DNA of 64,000 bases from Meghimatium bilineatum (lineage: Eukaryota > Mollusca > Gastropoda > Stylommatophora > Philomycidae): assembly GCA_034231615.1 (NCBI GenBank), contig CM067306.1:62234813-62298812 (forward strand), given 5' to 3'. Positions 11,645 to 22,199 of this stretch are shown here, piece after piece. The number at the start of each line of letters is the position of its first letter. The first letter of the stretch is position 1. The translations under genes and the position numbers were made by a program. Below the pieces are notes generated by a model. It made no database searches. It was not told where the DNA came from and worked only from the letters and a program-made list of their open reading frames with translations.

Positions 11645-11990
11645 TGACCAGAAAGACTGATTTTAGATTATTTCCATGAATTTCGTTGGTCGACATTGGC
11701 TATTTTTGGCATGCGACTCCGGTTATAAAAACCAATTTTTAAAAAAAACCCGTAACCCGTCAGGGTCGCAGGATGTAGGCTACCACAATGGAAACTTCAG
11801 CACACAGACCTCCAGCGATTTCTATCTTCAACAATGCGGATGAGTGATGAAAAATCCTGTCCTGTCCTTTCCTCGATGTTGTCTGTCCATGAATCATATC
11901 TGCATACATGTCCAAACTAGGCTCTGTGGTATTAACATAGTGACCCACGAAAGTCAGGACAATAATCAAACATGTAAAGAATGTTTACTT
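11645..11990. mobile_element. Foldback MITE, diverged and interrupted
   Basis: The left part (11645-11755) has TTTCGTTGGTCGACATTGGC and TTTGGCATGCGACTCC. The right part (about 11930-11990) has CATAGTGACCCACGAAAGTC and GACAATAATCAAA. These match the two arms of the MITE seen intact at 15135-15339. The roughly 170 bp between them is unrelated and may be an insertion. Confidence 0.4.
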
Positions 11991-12099
11991 TCTATAGAGA
12001 TTCCTTTACTGCCGACAGTTTCTGGTACGGTGTATAACCGCGCAACACCAGAATTAGAGCACTGGGTCTTATCTCTTACCATGACCCGTCTCCTTTAAA

Positions 12100-12437
12100 G
12101 ACCTTTCAACATAATTAATTAGATCTTCATTCATAATTTTTGTCGAGCCATTGGCACAAATAAAACGCATTTCCATTCTCTGGACTACATCCTGCTGGAA
12201 ATCTAATAGGACCATGGGCCTGCTACAAGAGATATCCAGTGGGAGTTTGAGAATGAATGATGAAGAAGAAGAAGATTATTATTGTCGTAATTTCGGTTCG
12301 TCATTTTTTATATACTTGAAGCCTGCTTGGGTATATTTGGCATGCGATTCTAAGTATACAAATAGTGACCAACGGAAAACACGATAATAATCACGAAATG
12401 GAACGAGTGAAGGCTTAATTAATTCCGTTGAATGGTC
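12100..12437. mobile_element. Foldback MITE interrupted by a SINE
   Basis: The left arm starts GACCTTTCAACATAATTAAT. The right arm ends TTAATTAATTCCGTTGAATG. The inner arm pieces (TTTCGGTTCGTCA, TATACTTG, AGTGACCAACGGAAAAC) match the family. A GAA-tailed SINE occupies 12145-12274 in the left arm. Confidence 0.75.
12145..12274 (+). mobile_element. SINE family A, 5'-truncated
   Basis: Begins near GAGCCATTGGCACAAATAAA, passes through CTGGACTACATCCTGCTGG and a TCCAGTGGGAGTTTGAGAAT block, and ends in GAAGAAGAAGAAG. It is inserted in the left arm of a foldback MITE. Flanks TTTTTGTCG and TTATTGTCG may be the remains of a target duplication. Confidence 0.7.
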
Positions 12438-12499
12438 TTATAAATTAGTCGAAGTTCATGATATTATACTGTAACCACGATCGGGCTCAGGTCACGACC

Positions 12500-12625
12500 T
12501 GTGAACTGATGACCTAGAAGAACGGTTGTGATTATTGCCCTTACTTTCATTGGTCGGACTTGGTTATTTTTGGCAGGCGACACCAATGAATTGTCTGACA
12601 ATAATCAAAAACGTACCGCATGAAT
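12500..12625. mobile_element. Foldback MITE fragment
   Basis: Contains TTTCATTGGTCGGACTTGG, TTTTTGGCAGGCGAC and GACAATAATCAAAAACGTAC in the family order, with the centre deleted. Confidence 0.5.
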
Positions 12626-12682
12626 GCCTATTTATGTTATGCAGTTAAGTTTTCCATATCTGCTGACTGTTATAAACTTATG

Positions 12683-13015
12683 TAGGTATATAGAAGAATA
12701 GAGAGAACATCATGGAAAGAGAAGAAAACAAATAAAGAGGTACTAAAGACACTTAATATGAAGAAAGAACTACTAAGAGAAATAAAGAGCAGGCAAATAT
12801 AATATTTGAGACACATTAAAAGACCTTATTGAAGCTCTTACTTGAGGGTAAAGTCAAAGGGAAGCGAGCAGGAGGTAGGCAGAGATACAAGTGGGAGAGT
12901 AACATCACACGATGGACAGCTTACAGTTTAGCAGAGTGCACCACCAACACAAGAGACAGGGGATGTTGGAGATCCGTAGCAGCCAACCTTCGTTGCGGGA
13001 CGGCACTTGATGATG
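12683..13015 (+). pseudogene. LINE ORF2 C-terminal fragment (KWESNITRW family)
   Basis: Decayed copy of the tail seen better at 22200-22642. It reads RRIERTSWKEKKTNKEVL, LNMKKELLREIKSRQ, then after frameshifts LEGKVKGKRAGGRQRYKWES, ITRWTAYSLAECTTNTRDRG and CWRSVAANLRCG. The EGK-KGKR-GGRQR-KW core followed by a W-containing DRGCW block is the standard RTE/CR1-like LINE tail. Stops and frameshifts show it is dead. It ends in a GATGATGAT-type tail. Confidence 0.78.
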
Positions 13016-13074
13016 ATAATCTGCCGACTGTCACGCTGTTACGGTCTGGAAACGTTACACCTTTTTGCAGAATT

Positions 13075-13195
13075 AAGATTATTATTAAGTTTTTGACTAT
13101 TCTCATGGTTCTCGTTAGTCACAATTTATAAACTTGGAATCGCATACCAAAAAATAGCTAAGGCTGACCAACTAAAACACGTAAACAATCAAAGT
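13075..13195. mobile_element. Foldback MITE fragment
   Basis: Contains CTCGTTAGTCACAATTTATA, AACTTGGAATCGCATACCAA and a shortened right arm (GCTGACCAACTAAAACACG). Confidence 0.5.
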
Positions 13196-13545
13196 GGGCT
13201 TTCTAGGTCATGTCTAAGTGTTCTGCGCGCAGGTCCTATATATAGTCGTAGGTCATGCGTCATGCTTAACCACTACGGAAAGGGAGATCCCCAATATTAA
13301 ATATAGTAAAATCTATTTTTAATCAGGAACCCACGGAAATAAGTTGAAATGTTAAGATAACATTGTTGAACTTGTCAATTTCTTCAAGTGGAACATCGTG
13401 TATACAGTTCTGAAGCTAATATTGTACTGCCACCTGCCTGTCGTGTCCGGGAAATGACAGTTATATCGTGAATATTGACAATATAAAACCTGTGCGATAA
13501 ATTAGGAAGTATACTTTTATGCTAACGCACATAGCTTATCCCTTG
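13196..13545. other. Non-coding
   Basis: No feature recognised. Confidence 0.5.
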
Positions 13546-13563
13546 GTTACCATTGACTATCAA

Positions 13564-13663
13564 CATAAAGTATACACAAAATTACTAATATCTCGGCCAA
13601 TCATAAAGTATACACAAAATTGTCAATATCTTGTGCAATCATAAAGTATACATAAAATTGCCA
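13564..13663. repeat. 38-bp tandem repeat, 3 copies, with a distant extra copy
   Basis: CATAAAGTATACACAAAATT recurs at 13564, 13602 and 13640, a 38-bp period. The last copy with its flank (13621-13663) is repeated identically over 43 bp at 14334-14376. Confidence 0.85.
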
Positions 13664-14333
13664 ATGGCGCTCCTGGGAAAAGTCTAATGTGTCACTTTAG
13701 AGCTCTTTGCGACATAAATGTCGCAAGAAACGACTAAACATGGCTGGATAGTTATTTTGGAACGCATATACAATTAGTTCCTACCTTATATTTCGTTTAG
13801 AACCGGATGTGTACGAACTTAGGTATCAAGCACAAGTTAATTGAAAGTGCTTTGCGGTGCGTAAAGCTTCCGCATGACCAATGCTATTACGTCATGTGCA
13901 GATCGTGTTGCTAGAAATTTAAAAAAAAAATTACTAATGTTAGAGTAGGTTCAATTGTACCACGATGTAATTCCGCAGAATAGAAGTAGAAAAAAAGTAT
14001 CTTAGAGTTTAGGAGGGAGTAGGGTTAGGGACGACATTACACAATCAGCGTCCCCGACCACTGAATATACGCGCTACACACTGAATCGGGGGGGGGGGGG
14101 GGGTTAATGGCCAGTGTGTTGCGCGCAAATCGTTAGTTCTGTATTCGAAGTTACAGCTTTTAAACATTGATACTGCAGCTATTTTGACATGAAATATTTT
14201 TAAAATGCATTCCGAAAATTACTTAGAAATTATGATCATTGTAAAATTTGGTGTGTATACAATAATTGGACACAAGTTCCGTTATTTCTTGAAGAAATTA
14301 GTGGACAGAGCATATAGTTTTTATAGAAGCTGT
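13664..14333. other. 670-bp segment between identical 43-bp blocks
   Basis: No gene. Includes a run of 16 G at 14088-14103. It lies between two copies of a 43-bp sequence and may be an insertion into the 38-bp array. Confidence 0.4.
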
Positions 14334-14379
14334 TGTCAATATCTTGTGCAATCATAAAGTATACATAAAATTGCCATAA

Positions 14380-15134
14380 TATACATTGATGGAGAATTGT
14401 ATATTTCTTATCTCAGTTGTATTGTGTTAAAAAAGAAGAATTGGTATCATATCATAAATCTGGAAGTAACCATCAACCAGCATTTTGGGCTGTGGTGGTT
14501 TTCTAGACATTATAAATACGTATGTATAGCAAAGTATGACTACGTCACCAAACACTCATAGATCTTCCATTGAACTCTTGTGTGTAGTAGTGATTAGCTG
14601 CATGAAGATGTTGATGTAGTTTGGTAAGTTGAACTGTGTAAGTCGGCGATTCTCCATTTCTTAGCTGCCACCACCCCTTTTCTTGTATATTGTATAAGCG
14701 AACCCCATTCACCCTCAACGGGGATCGCAGATAAGTGGATTATAGGGTCGTAGATTACTTCAGTAGTGGTGGTGGTGGGGGGGGGGGAGGAGATGTGTTA
14801 CCTAAACAATCATTATATTTTTATGTGAGTTTTTTGGTGTTTTTTTTAAAACATATGATCACTTTATCTTGATGTCACAAACATCATGGACAATGGGAAT
14901 AGTATTTTAATGAGGAAATACATTAAAAGTACATCGAAACTAAAAAGAAATGCCACTACAGTCACATTTTTAGCAAGTTTATTTCGCTATATGCGAGGAT
15001 ATAAATTATACACACAACAGTATGACGTGCGAAAAAAGAAATTATATAAATTGTTTCCAAGATCAAAATATTAAAAAAAACACCTTTAACAAAAGAACAC
15101 TTTTGTTTATTCGGCCATGATATTCTCGAATAGA
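14380..15134. other. Non-coding
   Basis: No recognised feature. A G-run lies near 14775-14787. The 62-codon ORF at 14886-15074 is AT-rich and lysine-rich with no motif. Confidence 0.45.
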
Positions 15135-15339
15135 GACCTTCCAACAGAATTAATTAGGACACCATTCGTTCCTTTGTTAAAATTATTGTTGAACTTTCGG
15201 TTGGTAAATATTTATACGCTTGGAATCGCATACCAAAAATAGCTAAGGTAACTCCAAGTATATAAATAGTGACCAACCAAACACCAAAGAATAGTAAACA
15301 AACGTAACGAATGGGGTTAATTAATTTTGTTGGAATGTC
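15135..15339. mobile_element. Foldback MITE, intact reference copy (205 bp)
   Basis: The element is almost one long inverted repeat. The left arm starts GACCTTCCAACAGAATTAAT and includes CATTCGTT, TTTCGGTTGGT and ATTTATACGCTTGGA. The right arm, reverse complemented, reads GACATTCCAACAAAATTAAT, CATTCGTT, TTGGTTGGTCACTATTTATA and CTTGGA in the same order. A short spacer with ATGCCAAAAATAGCC-like sequence joins them. There is no coding capacity. The superfamily is unresolved. Confidence 0.85.
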
Positions 15340-16028
15340 TTCTATTCTGCCGACCGTCTATGTTTGGCGCTATATAGAGTTTACTAAGTGAATTTCTAGA
15401 TTTCACTGTGTCTGTAAGCCAACGTTTGATAAAATATTTTAGATCATTTTCAATTTTATAAATTTTAAAATCTTTTTGTGTTCAAAATATAGTCAGGGCA
15501 CATGACTCTTAAAAATTGTTCTTGTTAATTTGATGTGTTAATTTTTTTTTTTTTTTAAATTTGATGTGTTAATTGTTTTTGTTTAATTTGATGTGTTAAT
15601 TGTTTCATAAAGCTCTTTCTTGAACTCCCCCTCCCTATACTATATCCCCTCCCTGCATCCTCCTTAACTGCATCGTCACCCTGAAGACTCAACGACCGAC
15701 TCCTCAGGGGGGCGTTTTCGCCCACTTTGAGAAACACTAGTGTAAGTGCACAGTTTTAAAAAAGTAGATGGTCTCAGCTTGTATCAAGAAAAGCCGTATA
15801 TTTAACTAAGAATGCTTGTACAGCAATTCACATATAACTTAAACACAGGCTGTTTCTCTGACGACAGATTGGACTGTGCTGTTGACAACATACCGACTGC
15901 GACCAAGTCTCAATTGTTGAATTTAATCGCAGGCGCGTCAGCCCGTGCCAGATATATATATTATATAACTGTTGTGTGTTTATTTACATATGAGTGTTCT
16001 AAACGGGACTAGATACTCCCAACTCAGC
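15340..16028. other. Non-coding; possible hAT-like end at 15700-15738
   Basis: 15520-15605 has TTTGATGTGTTAATT three times around a T-run. Read on the minus strand, 15700-15738 gives CACTAGTGTTTCTCAAAGTG then GGCG, resembling the TTCTCAAA ends of some hAT elements. No matching left end was found. Confidence 0.3.
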
Positions 16029-16088
16029 ATGGATGAGGACGATGAAAGAGGATCTCACGAAATGGGTGGCACATCGTCTGAGAGCCAT
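16029..16088 (+). CDS. Candidate first coding exon (20 codons) with GTAAGT donor
   Basis: ATG at 16029 opens 20 codons (MDEDDERGSHEMGGTSSESH) that run, in phase 0, straight into a consensus 5' splice donor, CAT|GTAAGT, at 16089. The peptide is acidic and serine-rich, like a disordered cytoplasmic N-terminus. No acceptor or second exon is evident downstream, where satellites dominate, so the partner exon would lie far away or outside the window. A chance ATG plus donor is possible. The protein family is not recognisable. Confidence 0.3.
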
Positions 16089-16244
16089 GTAAGTTGATAG
16101 TATGATCGTGTTGTTTTTAGTTGAATATCACACGCCATAGGCCTACTGCTGCCAAAGCTTCAAGTGTCAAATCATTTGCATAAATAAAACGGTGACAGCG
16201 CATGTCCGTTCTGATGCAAGATATTCGCATATTTTCAAGAAAGT

Positions 16245-16710
16245 TTGGGATAATTACATGAGATGTTGTAGGACAATTACATGAGATGTTGTAGGACAAT
16301 TACATGAGATGTTGTAGGACAATTACATGAGATGTTGTAGGACAATTACATGAGATGTTGTAGGACAATTACATGAGATGTTGTAGGACAATTACATGAG
16401 ATGTTGTAGGACAATTACATGAGATGTTGTAGGACAATTACATAAGATGTTGTAGGACAATTACATGAGATGTTGTAGGACAATTACATGAGATGTTGTA
16501 GGACAATTACATGAGATGTTGTAGGACAATTACATGAGATAATGTAGGACAATTACATGAGATGTTGTAGGACAATTACATAAGATGTTGTAGGACAATT
16601 ACATGAGATGTAGGACAATTACATGAGATGTTGTAGGACAATTACATAAGATGTTGTAGGACAATTACAGGAAATATTGTAGAACAATTAAATGAGATGT
16701 TTTAGGACTT
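16245..16710. repeat. 23-bp tandem repeat, about 20 copies
   Basis: The unit is GTTGTAGGACAATTACATGA followed by GAT. It is highly homogeneous, with a few ATAAG variants and one 3-bp deletion near 16612. The last copies are degenerate. Confidence 0.96.
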
Positions 16711-16812
16711 ACTCATGCAAGCTTAAATAATTGTTAAAGTACACTCGCCATTTAGTTTCTTGTTTTCGCATGACAAATGACTCATTCAGTAACATCATTA
16801 TGTGACTATCTG

Positions 16813-17240
16813 CATGTGACGAGCGTACACACCTCGTTCAGTGACAGTTTTCATGTGACGAGCGTACACACCTCATTCAGTGACAGTTTTCATGTGACGA
16901 GCGTACACACCTCGTTCAGTGACAGTTTTCATGTGACGAGCGTACACACCTCATTCAGTGACAGTTTTCATGTGACAAGCGTACACACCTCATTCAGTGA
17001 CAGTTTTCATGTGACGAGCGTACACACCTCATTCAGTGACAGTTTTCATGTGACAAGCGTACACACCTCGTTCAGTGACAGTTTTCATGTGACGAGCGTA
17101 CACACCTCATTCAGTGACAGTTTTCATGTGACAAGCGTACACACCTCATTCAGTGACAGTTTTCATGTGACGAGCGTACACACCTCATTCAGTGACAGTT
17201 TTCATGTGTCGATCGTACACACGTCATTTAGTGCTCTTGT
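16813..17240. repeat. 39-bp tandem repeat, 11 copies
   Basis: The unit is CATGTGACGAGCGTACACAC followed by CT(C/T)(A/G)TTCAGTGACAGTTTT. Variation is mostly GACGAG/GACAAG and CGTT/CATT. The period of 13 codons explains the 171-codon ORF HVTSVHTSFSDSF. Confidence 0.96.
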
Positions 17241-17339
17241 CACCTTGTGGAGACTTGAAAATGATTACAGTATAATAAATCAAATATATTGAACTCGCAT
17301 TAAGAAATTGCTGTAATGACCATGATGTAATTGTAATCA

Positions 17340-17790
17340 GTGTATTGTAAAGTAGGCATGCAACAAACGTCTTGCAATGAAGCTATGTGACAAACCTCTC
17401 GTAATGAAGCCATGTACAAACTTCTTGTAATGAAGCCATGTAATAAATGTCTCATAAAGAAGCCATGTAACAAACCTCTTGTAATGAAGCAATGTAACAA
17501 ACTTCTTGAAATGAAGCAATGTAACAAACTTCGTGTAATAAAGCCTGTGACAAACTTCTTGAAATTAATACATGTGATAACCTCTTGTACTAAGGACATG
17601 TGACAAACCTCTTGTACTGAAAACATGTGACAAACCTCTTGTAGTGAAGCCATGTAACAAACCTCTTGTAATGAAACCATGTAATAAACCTCTCGTAATT
17701 AAGCTATGCATTGAAACACTATAATGAATATCTTGCAATGAATATAATAGAATAAACTTCATGTGATAATACGCATCTATTGAACCTCAT
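17340..17790. repeat. 27-bp degenerate tandem repeat, about 16 copies
   Basis: The unit is AATGAAGCCATGTAACAAAC followed by CTCTTGT. Frequent substitutions suggest an older array. Minus-strand ORFs of LLHGFITRG type follow from it. Confidence 0.88.
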
Positions 17791-18060
17791 GTGACAGTGA
17801 TATTGTCTTGAATAACACATACAATCAAACCCGCCAACTGCGTCTCTGCGAACGAAAGGCTAATCCCTGTTTTCGCAAAGTATACAGTATTTGATCAATA
17901 CAAATCTCGGACTTTCCTCCTGATCTGACACGAATTGAGGAAAATTGAAAGCTTTTTTTACAGTAGGCATTGATCTAGAGCTTGGCGAGGTCAACTCCTA
18001 CTATGCCTACATAAAATGCCTACTCCTAAATCAATGCCTACTAAAAAGAAATCAAATAAT
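17791..18060. other. Non-coding with a 13-bp inverted repeat
   Basis: AGTAGGCATTGAT at 17962-17974 is matched by its perfect inverse ATCAATGCCTACT at 18030-18042. The pair could form a hairpin with a 55-nt loop. Confidence 0.6.
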
Positions 18061-19285
18061 CAAACCGTGCAGGAATAATTACACAGGTAGTCAATGTGCA
18101 CTTAGAATGATGTAGAGCCGGGGTCGGCAACCTATGGCACGCGTGCCACACTTGGCACGCCAAGCAATTTCAAATGGCACGCATACCATTAATAATAAAA
18201 AAGGTTTTTTTTAAATCTTTCAAGGAACTCTATTTCTTTTAATGTTGTTTACAACTTTATATATTATTGAATATCACTATATATTAATTAATTAAAATAT
18301 AAAAATAAAATTTATGGTAAAATACGAATATTGGCCTCGACTTGTATAAAATGATATGTGATGTTGGCACTCTGAATAATTTGAAACCTTAAGTTGGCAC
18401 ACAGCAAAAGGTTGCCGACCGCTGATGTAGAGCTTTCAGACAAATTCCAAGTACACTCTGGAGTGCGACAAGGATGTGTTCTATCTGTCTTGCTGTTCCT
18501 TACATATATCAAATGTAAATGTAAAATTGCAACACCAATGAAGAAGACAACCTAAACAACACCCTGAACGAACTTTATTTTACTGACAATCAAGCTATAA
18601 TATTAACATCAGAATAACAACTACATATAAATAGACAGCACACAACATGTAGTGACTTTAACATGAAGATTAACACAGAAAAAAAACTGAGGTAATGTCA
18701 ATCGCAAAAAAAGAAAAAATTACTATTTTCATCAATGACCAACAACTTAAACAATGTGAAAGTTTTCACTTATTTCGGAAACATCTTATCATTGATTTGG
18801 AAAAATGCCAAGGAAATCCATCAGATGCAAAATAGCATATCAGATCGTAGGACAGATGTTCCCTGTTTACAAAAGCAAATATGTGAACATGAACACCAAA
18901 ACTGCAATATATAAAACAATCATCATACCATCACTATGCTACCAATGTTAAACTTGGATACTAAAAACAAAAGACGAAAGAAAACTTGTTACAACAGAAA
19001 TGACTTGTCTTGACGTAGAATACTTGGAGTAACAACAAGAGTCAGAAACAGAAATGAAAACATCAGAAAACTAACAAACACAATGCCATTCTTGAACTAC
19101 ATCAAAAGACAACAGATTAAGTGGTTTTCACATGCTTCCAGACTGCCATCAGATAGAGCCCCTCAGGAGCAAATTATCACAAAGGATGGATTACAAAAAT
19201 AAAAGAAGTCAATGAAAACAAACATATATGAAGCACACAGAGAAGCCGCCTCCAGAGAAATCTTCTACTCCTGACTCTGTAAAGC
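18061..19285 (+). pseudogene. RTE-like LINE ORF2 fragment, interrupted by a hAT MITE
   Basis: Broken frames follow the order of a LINE reverse transcriptase. The motif B region is SDKFQVHSGVRQGCVLS just after the MITE. A motif C remnant, YFTDNQAI, stands where F/YADDQ is expected. Next come MKINTEK and VFTYFGNILS, the SF-YLG thumb block, then KYVNMNTKTAIYKTIIIPSL, the K-Y---I-P-L--G block. It continues with LGVTTRVRNRNENIRKLTN and the tail IKRQQIKWFSHASRLPS. Many stops and frameshifts show it is dead. The same family occurs on the minus strand at 26690-27140. Confidence 0.85.
18118..18424. mobile_element. hAT MITE with perfect 8-bp target duplication
   Basis: The left end is CCGGGGTCGGCAACCT and the right end AGGTTGCCGACCGCTG. 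These are inverted repeats of the well-known GGGTCGGCAACC type of hAT elements. The 8 bases ATGTAGAG precede the element (18110-18117) and follow it (18425-18432), the hallmark 8-bp duplication. The body repeats TTGGCAC motifs and has no coding capacity. It is inserted in the RT domain of a LINE. Confidence 0.93.
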
Positions 19286-19344
19286 ATACAGGAGTATAGC
19301 GAACAAACAAAAAACAAAACAAAAAAGTTTGATCTCGAGATGAT

Positions 19345-19723
19345 GTCCAGAACTTACGTCAATGATTTCTTTACCAATTATTTACCCGTCCAGAACTTAC
19401 GTCAATGATTTCTTTACAAATTATTTACCCGTCCAGAACTTACGTCAATGATTTCTTTACCAATTATTTACCCGTCCAGAACTTACGTCAATGATTTCTT
19501 TACCAATTATTTACCCGTCCAGAACTTACGTCAATGATTTCTTTACCAATTATTTACCCGTCCAGAACTTACGTCAATAATTTCTTTGCTAATTATTTAC
19601 CCGTCCAGAACTTACGTCAATAATTTCTTTGCTAATTATTTACCCGTCCAGAACTTACGTCAATAATTTCTTTGCTAATTATTTACCCGTCCAGAACTTA
19701 CGTCAATAATTTCTTTGCTAATT
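19345..19723. repeat. 43-bp tandem repeat, about 9 copies (left part)
   Basis: The unit is GTCCAGAACTTACGTCAATG followed by an ATTTCTTTACCAATTATTT block and ACCC. The first five copies carry CAATGATTTCTTTACC. The later ones carry CAATAATTTCTTTGCT, showing block homogenisation. The array breaks at 19723 and resumes at 20347. Confidence 0.95.
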
Positions 19724-20346
19724 TCTATCATTGTCATATGCCATTCTGGTTGGCGTAGGTGACCATGGTTCTCTGTTCACAGTATTGTTATCAGGATCGT
19801 TGTTTCCAAGCCTTGCTAGGTTGTCACATGAATATTTTCTCACGTCCCCATCTGTCTCTGTTCCCTTCAGTCTTGCCTGTTGTGACTATGTTCTTAAAAC
19901 CTGCCTGTCTGATAAAGTGACAAAAGGGGTATTTTTCTTATCTTTTTCTTTTATTATTCTTGCACTCATCTATAGTACCTCTAATTTCCCACTTTCGGTT
20001 TGTTTATAATGAATGCACGCATTTTCTCTTTTACTAGATGCGTTGCCATCCCTGCGCTATGGAGACGGGGCTTGATGAAATCTAGTCATCTATTTTGTTT
20101 TTTTTGTTGTTTTCTGTTGTTTGTCTCTTGAAAAAGGTTCAATTTGAACCGATATGTGGAGAATTGTCCTGTTTAGTTTTATTGTATGTTTTTTTATATA
20201 TACTTTTTAAAATATTTTTTATTAATAGGCAAGGTAAGTGTTTTAGTAACCTGTTTAATTCATTTTGCTTGACTATTTGTTCATTAGGTTACTGCGGCAC
20301 CATCCACTTTGTCGGACACCCTCTGACCATTTGGTTATTTATATTT
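19724..20346. mobile_element. 623-bp insertion splitting the 43-bp array
   Basis: CTAATT from the array unit is present on both sides (19718-19723 and 20347-20352), consistent with a 6-bp target duplication. Inside, at 20113-20127, is the perfect stem GGTTCAATTTGAACC within a CTTGAAAAAGG ... CCGATATGTGGAGA motif like Penelope-type element ends. No transposase or RT frame is visible. ORFs at 19731-20009 and 20095-20466 carry no motif. The class is uncertain. Confidence 0.5.
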
Positions 20347-20489
20347 CTAATTATTTACCCGTCCAGAAATTTCGTCAATAATTTCTTTACCAATTATTTA
20401 CGCGCCCAGAACTTAGTCAATAATTTCTTTGCTAATTATTTACCCGCCCAGAACTTACGTCAATAATTTCTTTGCTAATTATTTACCCC
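20347..20489. repeat. 43-bp tandem repeat, right part, about 3 copies
   Basis: Continues the array at 19345-19723 after the 623-bp insertion. The units are somewhat more diverged (CGCGCCCAG, CCGCCCAG). Confidence 0.93.
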
Positions 20490-21040
20490 TTGGAAACAAC
20501 TGTCAAGATCTCACCCCCCCCCCCTTTTTAATTATGTCAAACAATTTTTACCATCCTTGAAACCTCTGTCAAAACATTTTTATTACAAAAAATAAGACAC
20601 AAAATACAATTTTCTTTGACATTTTAAAATAAATGTTTAGAATACACACAATTTAAATTTTGGTAGAAACATCAAAATTGCAAATGTTAATATTTGTCAT
20701 CACCCTCCAACCCCTCACCCCCCCCTACCACCTAATGTCAACAACTGTCAGTACTTCTTTAAACCTCCTCCTGTCTTCAATTTATTGACGTAATTTATGT
20801 GCGGTTCCTTGGGCTACTTAACCGACGTTTCCATCAACTGATCTTTCTTTCAAATGATATACTTTATTTTTCTACCTTAGTAAATCTTAACAGGATATTT
20901 CGTACTAGAAAGGAATCTACGAAGTTAGTTACCTCCCCACACCTTTAATAATAACCCCGAAAATGTCACTAAAATTAAAACGCTAGAAATTAGAGCACAC
21001 TAAAGGTCACTAAAATTAGATAAAAGTCACTAAATTTAGA
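20490..21040. other. Non-coding, C-run and short repeats
   Basis: A run of about 11 C lies near 20513-20524. Three loose GTCACTAAAATTAGA copies lie near 20960-21040. Nothing else recognised. Confidence 0.5.
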
Positions 21041-21560
21041 TGGAACACGAAGACAGGAAGGAGGCTTATATCTCTACATGCGTGGTTGTGTATAAGTTTG
21101 TATGACAGGGAGAGAACATGGAGACAGGAAGGAGGCTTATGGTATATCTCTACATGCGTATTTTATATAGGTTTGTCTGGCTGGGAGATATAATGGAGAT
21201 AAATAGAGAACATCGATACAGGTACAGAAGAGAAGGACATGCAGAGTATAGGGAGATAGTAAGTGAACAGGGAGATAAACAACGAACAGAGGAACATTTA
21301 GAGATCAGGGAGACGGGAAATGAACCGAGAGCAGGGAGAGGACATTGGTGTAGGAATAAAACAAGGAGACAAGCAAAGAACAGGCGACATGAAGATCACA
21401 AGCGATTTAAAGAGAGGAGGAGGAGAAAGGGGGACAGGAAGAAAGTATGGGATACCCAGAGAGGAATTGATAAAGAAAGAGGATAGAGGAAGAGATCAGG
21501 AAGTTAGAGGAGGACAACAGCAGGAAAGACATCCAGCCTGAGGGTAATTGTTAGAAAACG
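21041..21560. repeat. ~78-bp duplication followed by purine-rich tract
   Basis: GAGACAGGAAGGAGGCTTAT occurs at 21121, with a near copy (GAAGACAGGAAGGAGGCTTA) at 21049, plus shared CTCTACATGCGT flanks. From about 21180 to 21560 the plus strand is strongly GA-rich, which gives the arginine/glutamate-rich ORFs at 21118-21541. These look compositional. Confidence 0.65.
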
Positions 21561-21659
21561 GAAACATGAAAATGGCAGAGGAGTAGGTACAGAACAGGGG
21601 GGGGGGCGATTAAGAGCAATCAGAGAGAGTGCCCACATTAAGCAAATACACCTCTAGAA

Positions 21660-22199
21660 GCTTTAGGTTTACCTGAAGCAGTACACGTCTGCAGATACAC
21701 ACGTAATATGAAACATAGACAGAAAACCCATACAAAAATATACGCAGTTACACCTGTGGTCAAACACTCATGTACTACCACCTGTGGCTATGCAATTATG
21801 TAAATAGATATACAGGTATGATGAGAGAAATATTGAGAAACATATATACAGGAAATCATATATAAATATACAATTAGTCAGACACCTGGGCACAGAACAC
21901 ACAAGTATTTTCACACAATTTTGAGTATTACCAGTGTAGATGTATGCAGTATACACAACAAAGACCTTTGCATAGCATGTACACTGATGTCATATACAGA
22001 CATACAGATAGACACATTGATTGTAATCAGACACAGGTAGTAAGACACCTGTAGGCAGGCATACCTGTACGAGCGTTAACTGTAAACAAACATACTTGCA
22101 TGATTGGTATTTTGTACACAAACATACTATATAAACGATAATTTGTACATAAAAATACTTGTACATAATTTGTAATTTGTACATAAGCCAAGCAACGGA
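21660..22199. repeat. Degenerate ~32-bp repeat field, left part
   Basis: Loose copies of a unit like TTGTACATAAACATACTTGT. It becomes clearer towards 22100-22190 and resumes after the LINE at 22645. Confidence 0.6.

Noticed and set aside
16777-17292. 171-codon ORF of HVTSVHTSFSDSF repeats
   Set aside because: Produced by the 39-bp tandem array, with no non-repeat coding sequence of note.
20095-20466. 123-codon plus-strand ORF rich in Leu and Phe
   Set aside because: It crosses the T-rich inserted element and re-enters the 43-bp array. The hydrophobicity comes from T-richness.
21118-21541. Arg/Glu-rich ORFs resembling a splicing-factor-like RE domain
   Set aside because: The frames lie in a GA-rich tract and two overlapping frames are both open, which indicates composition rather than a gene.
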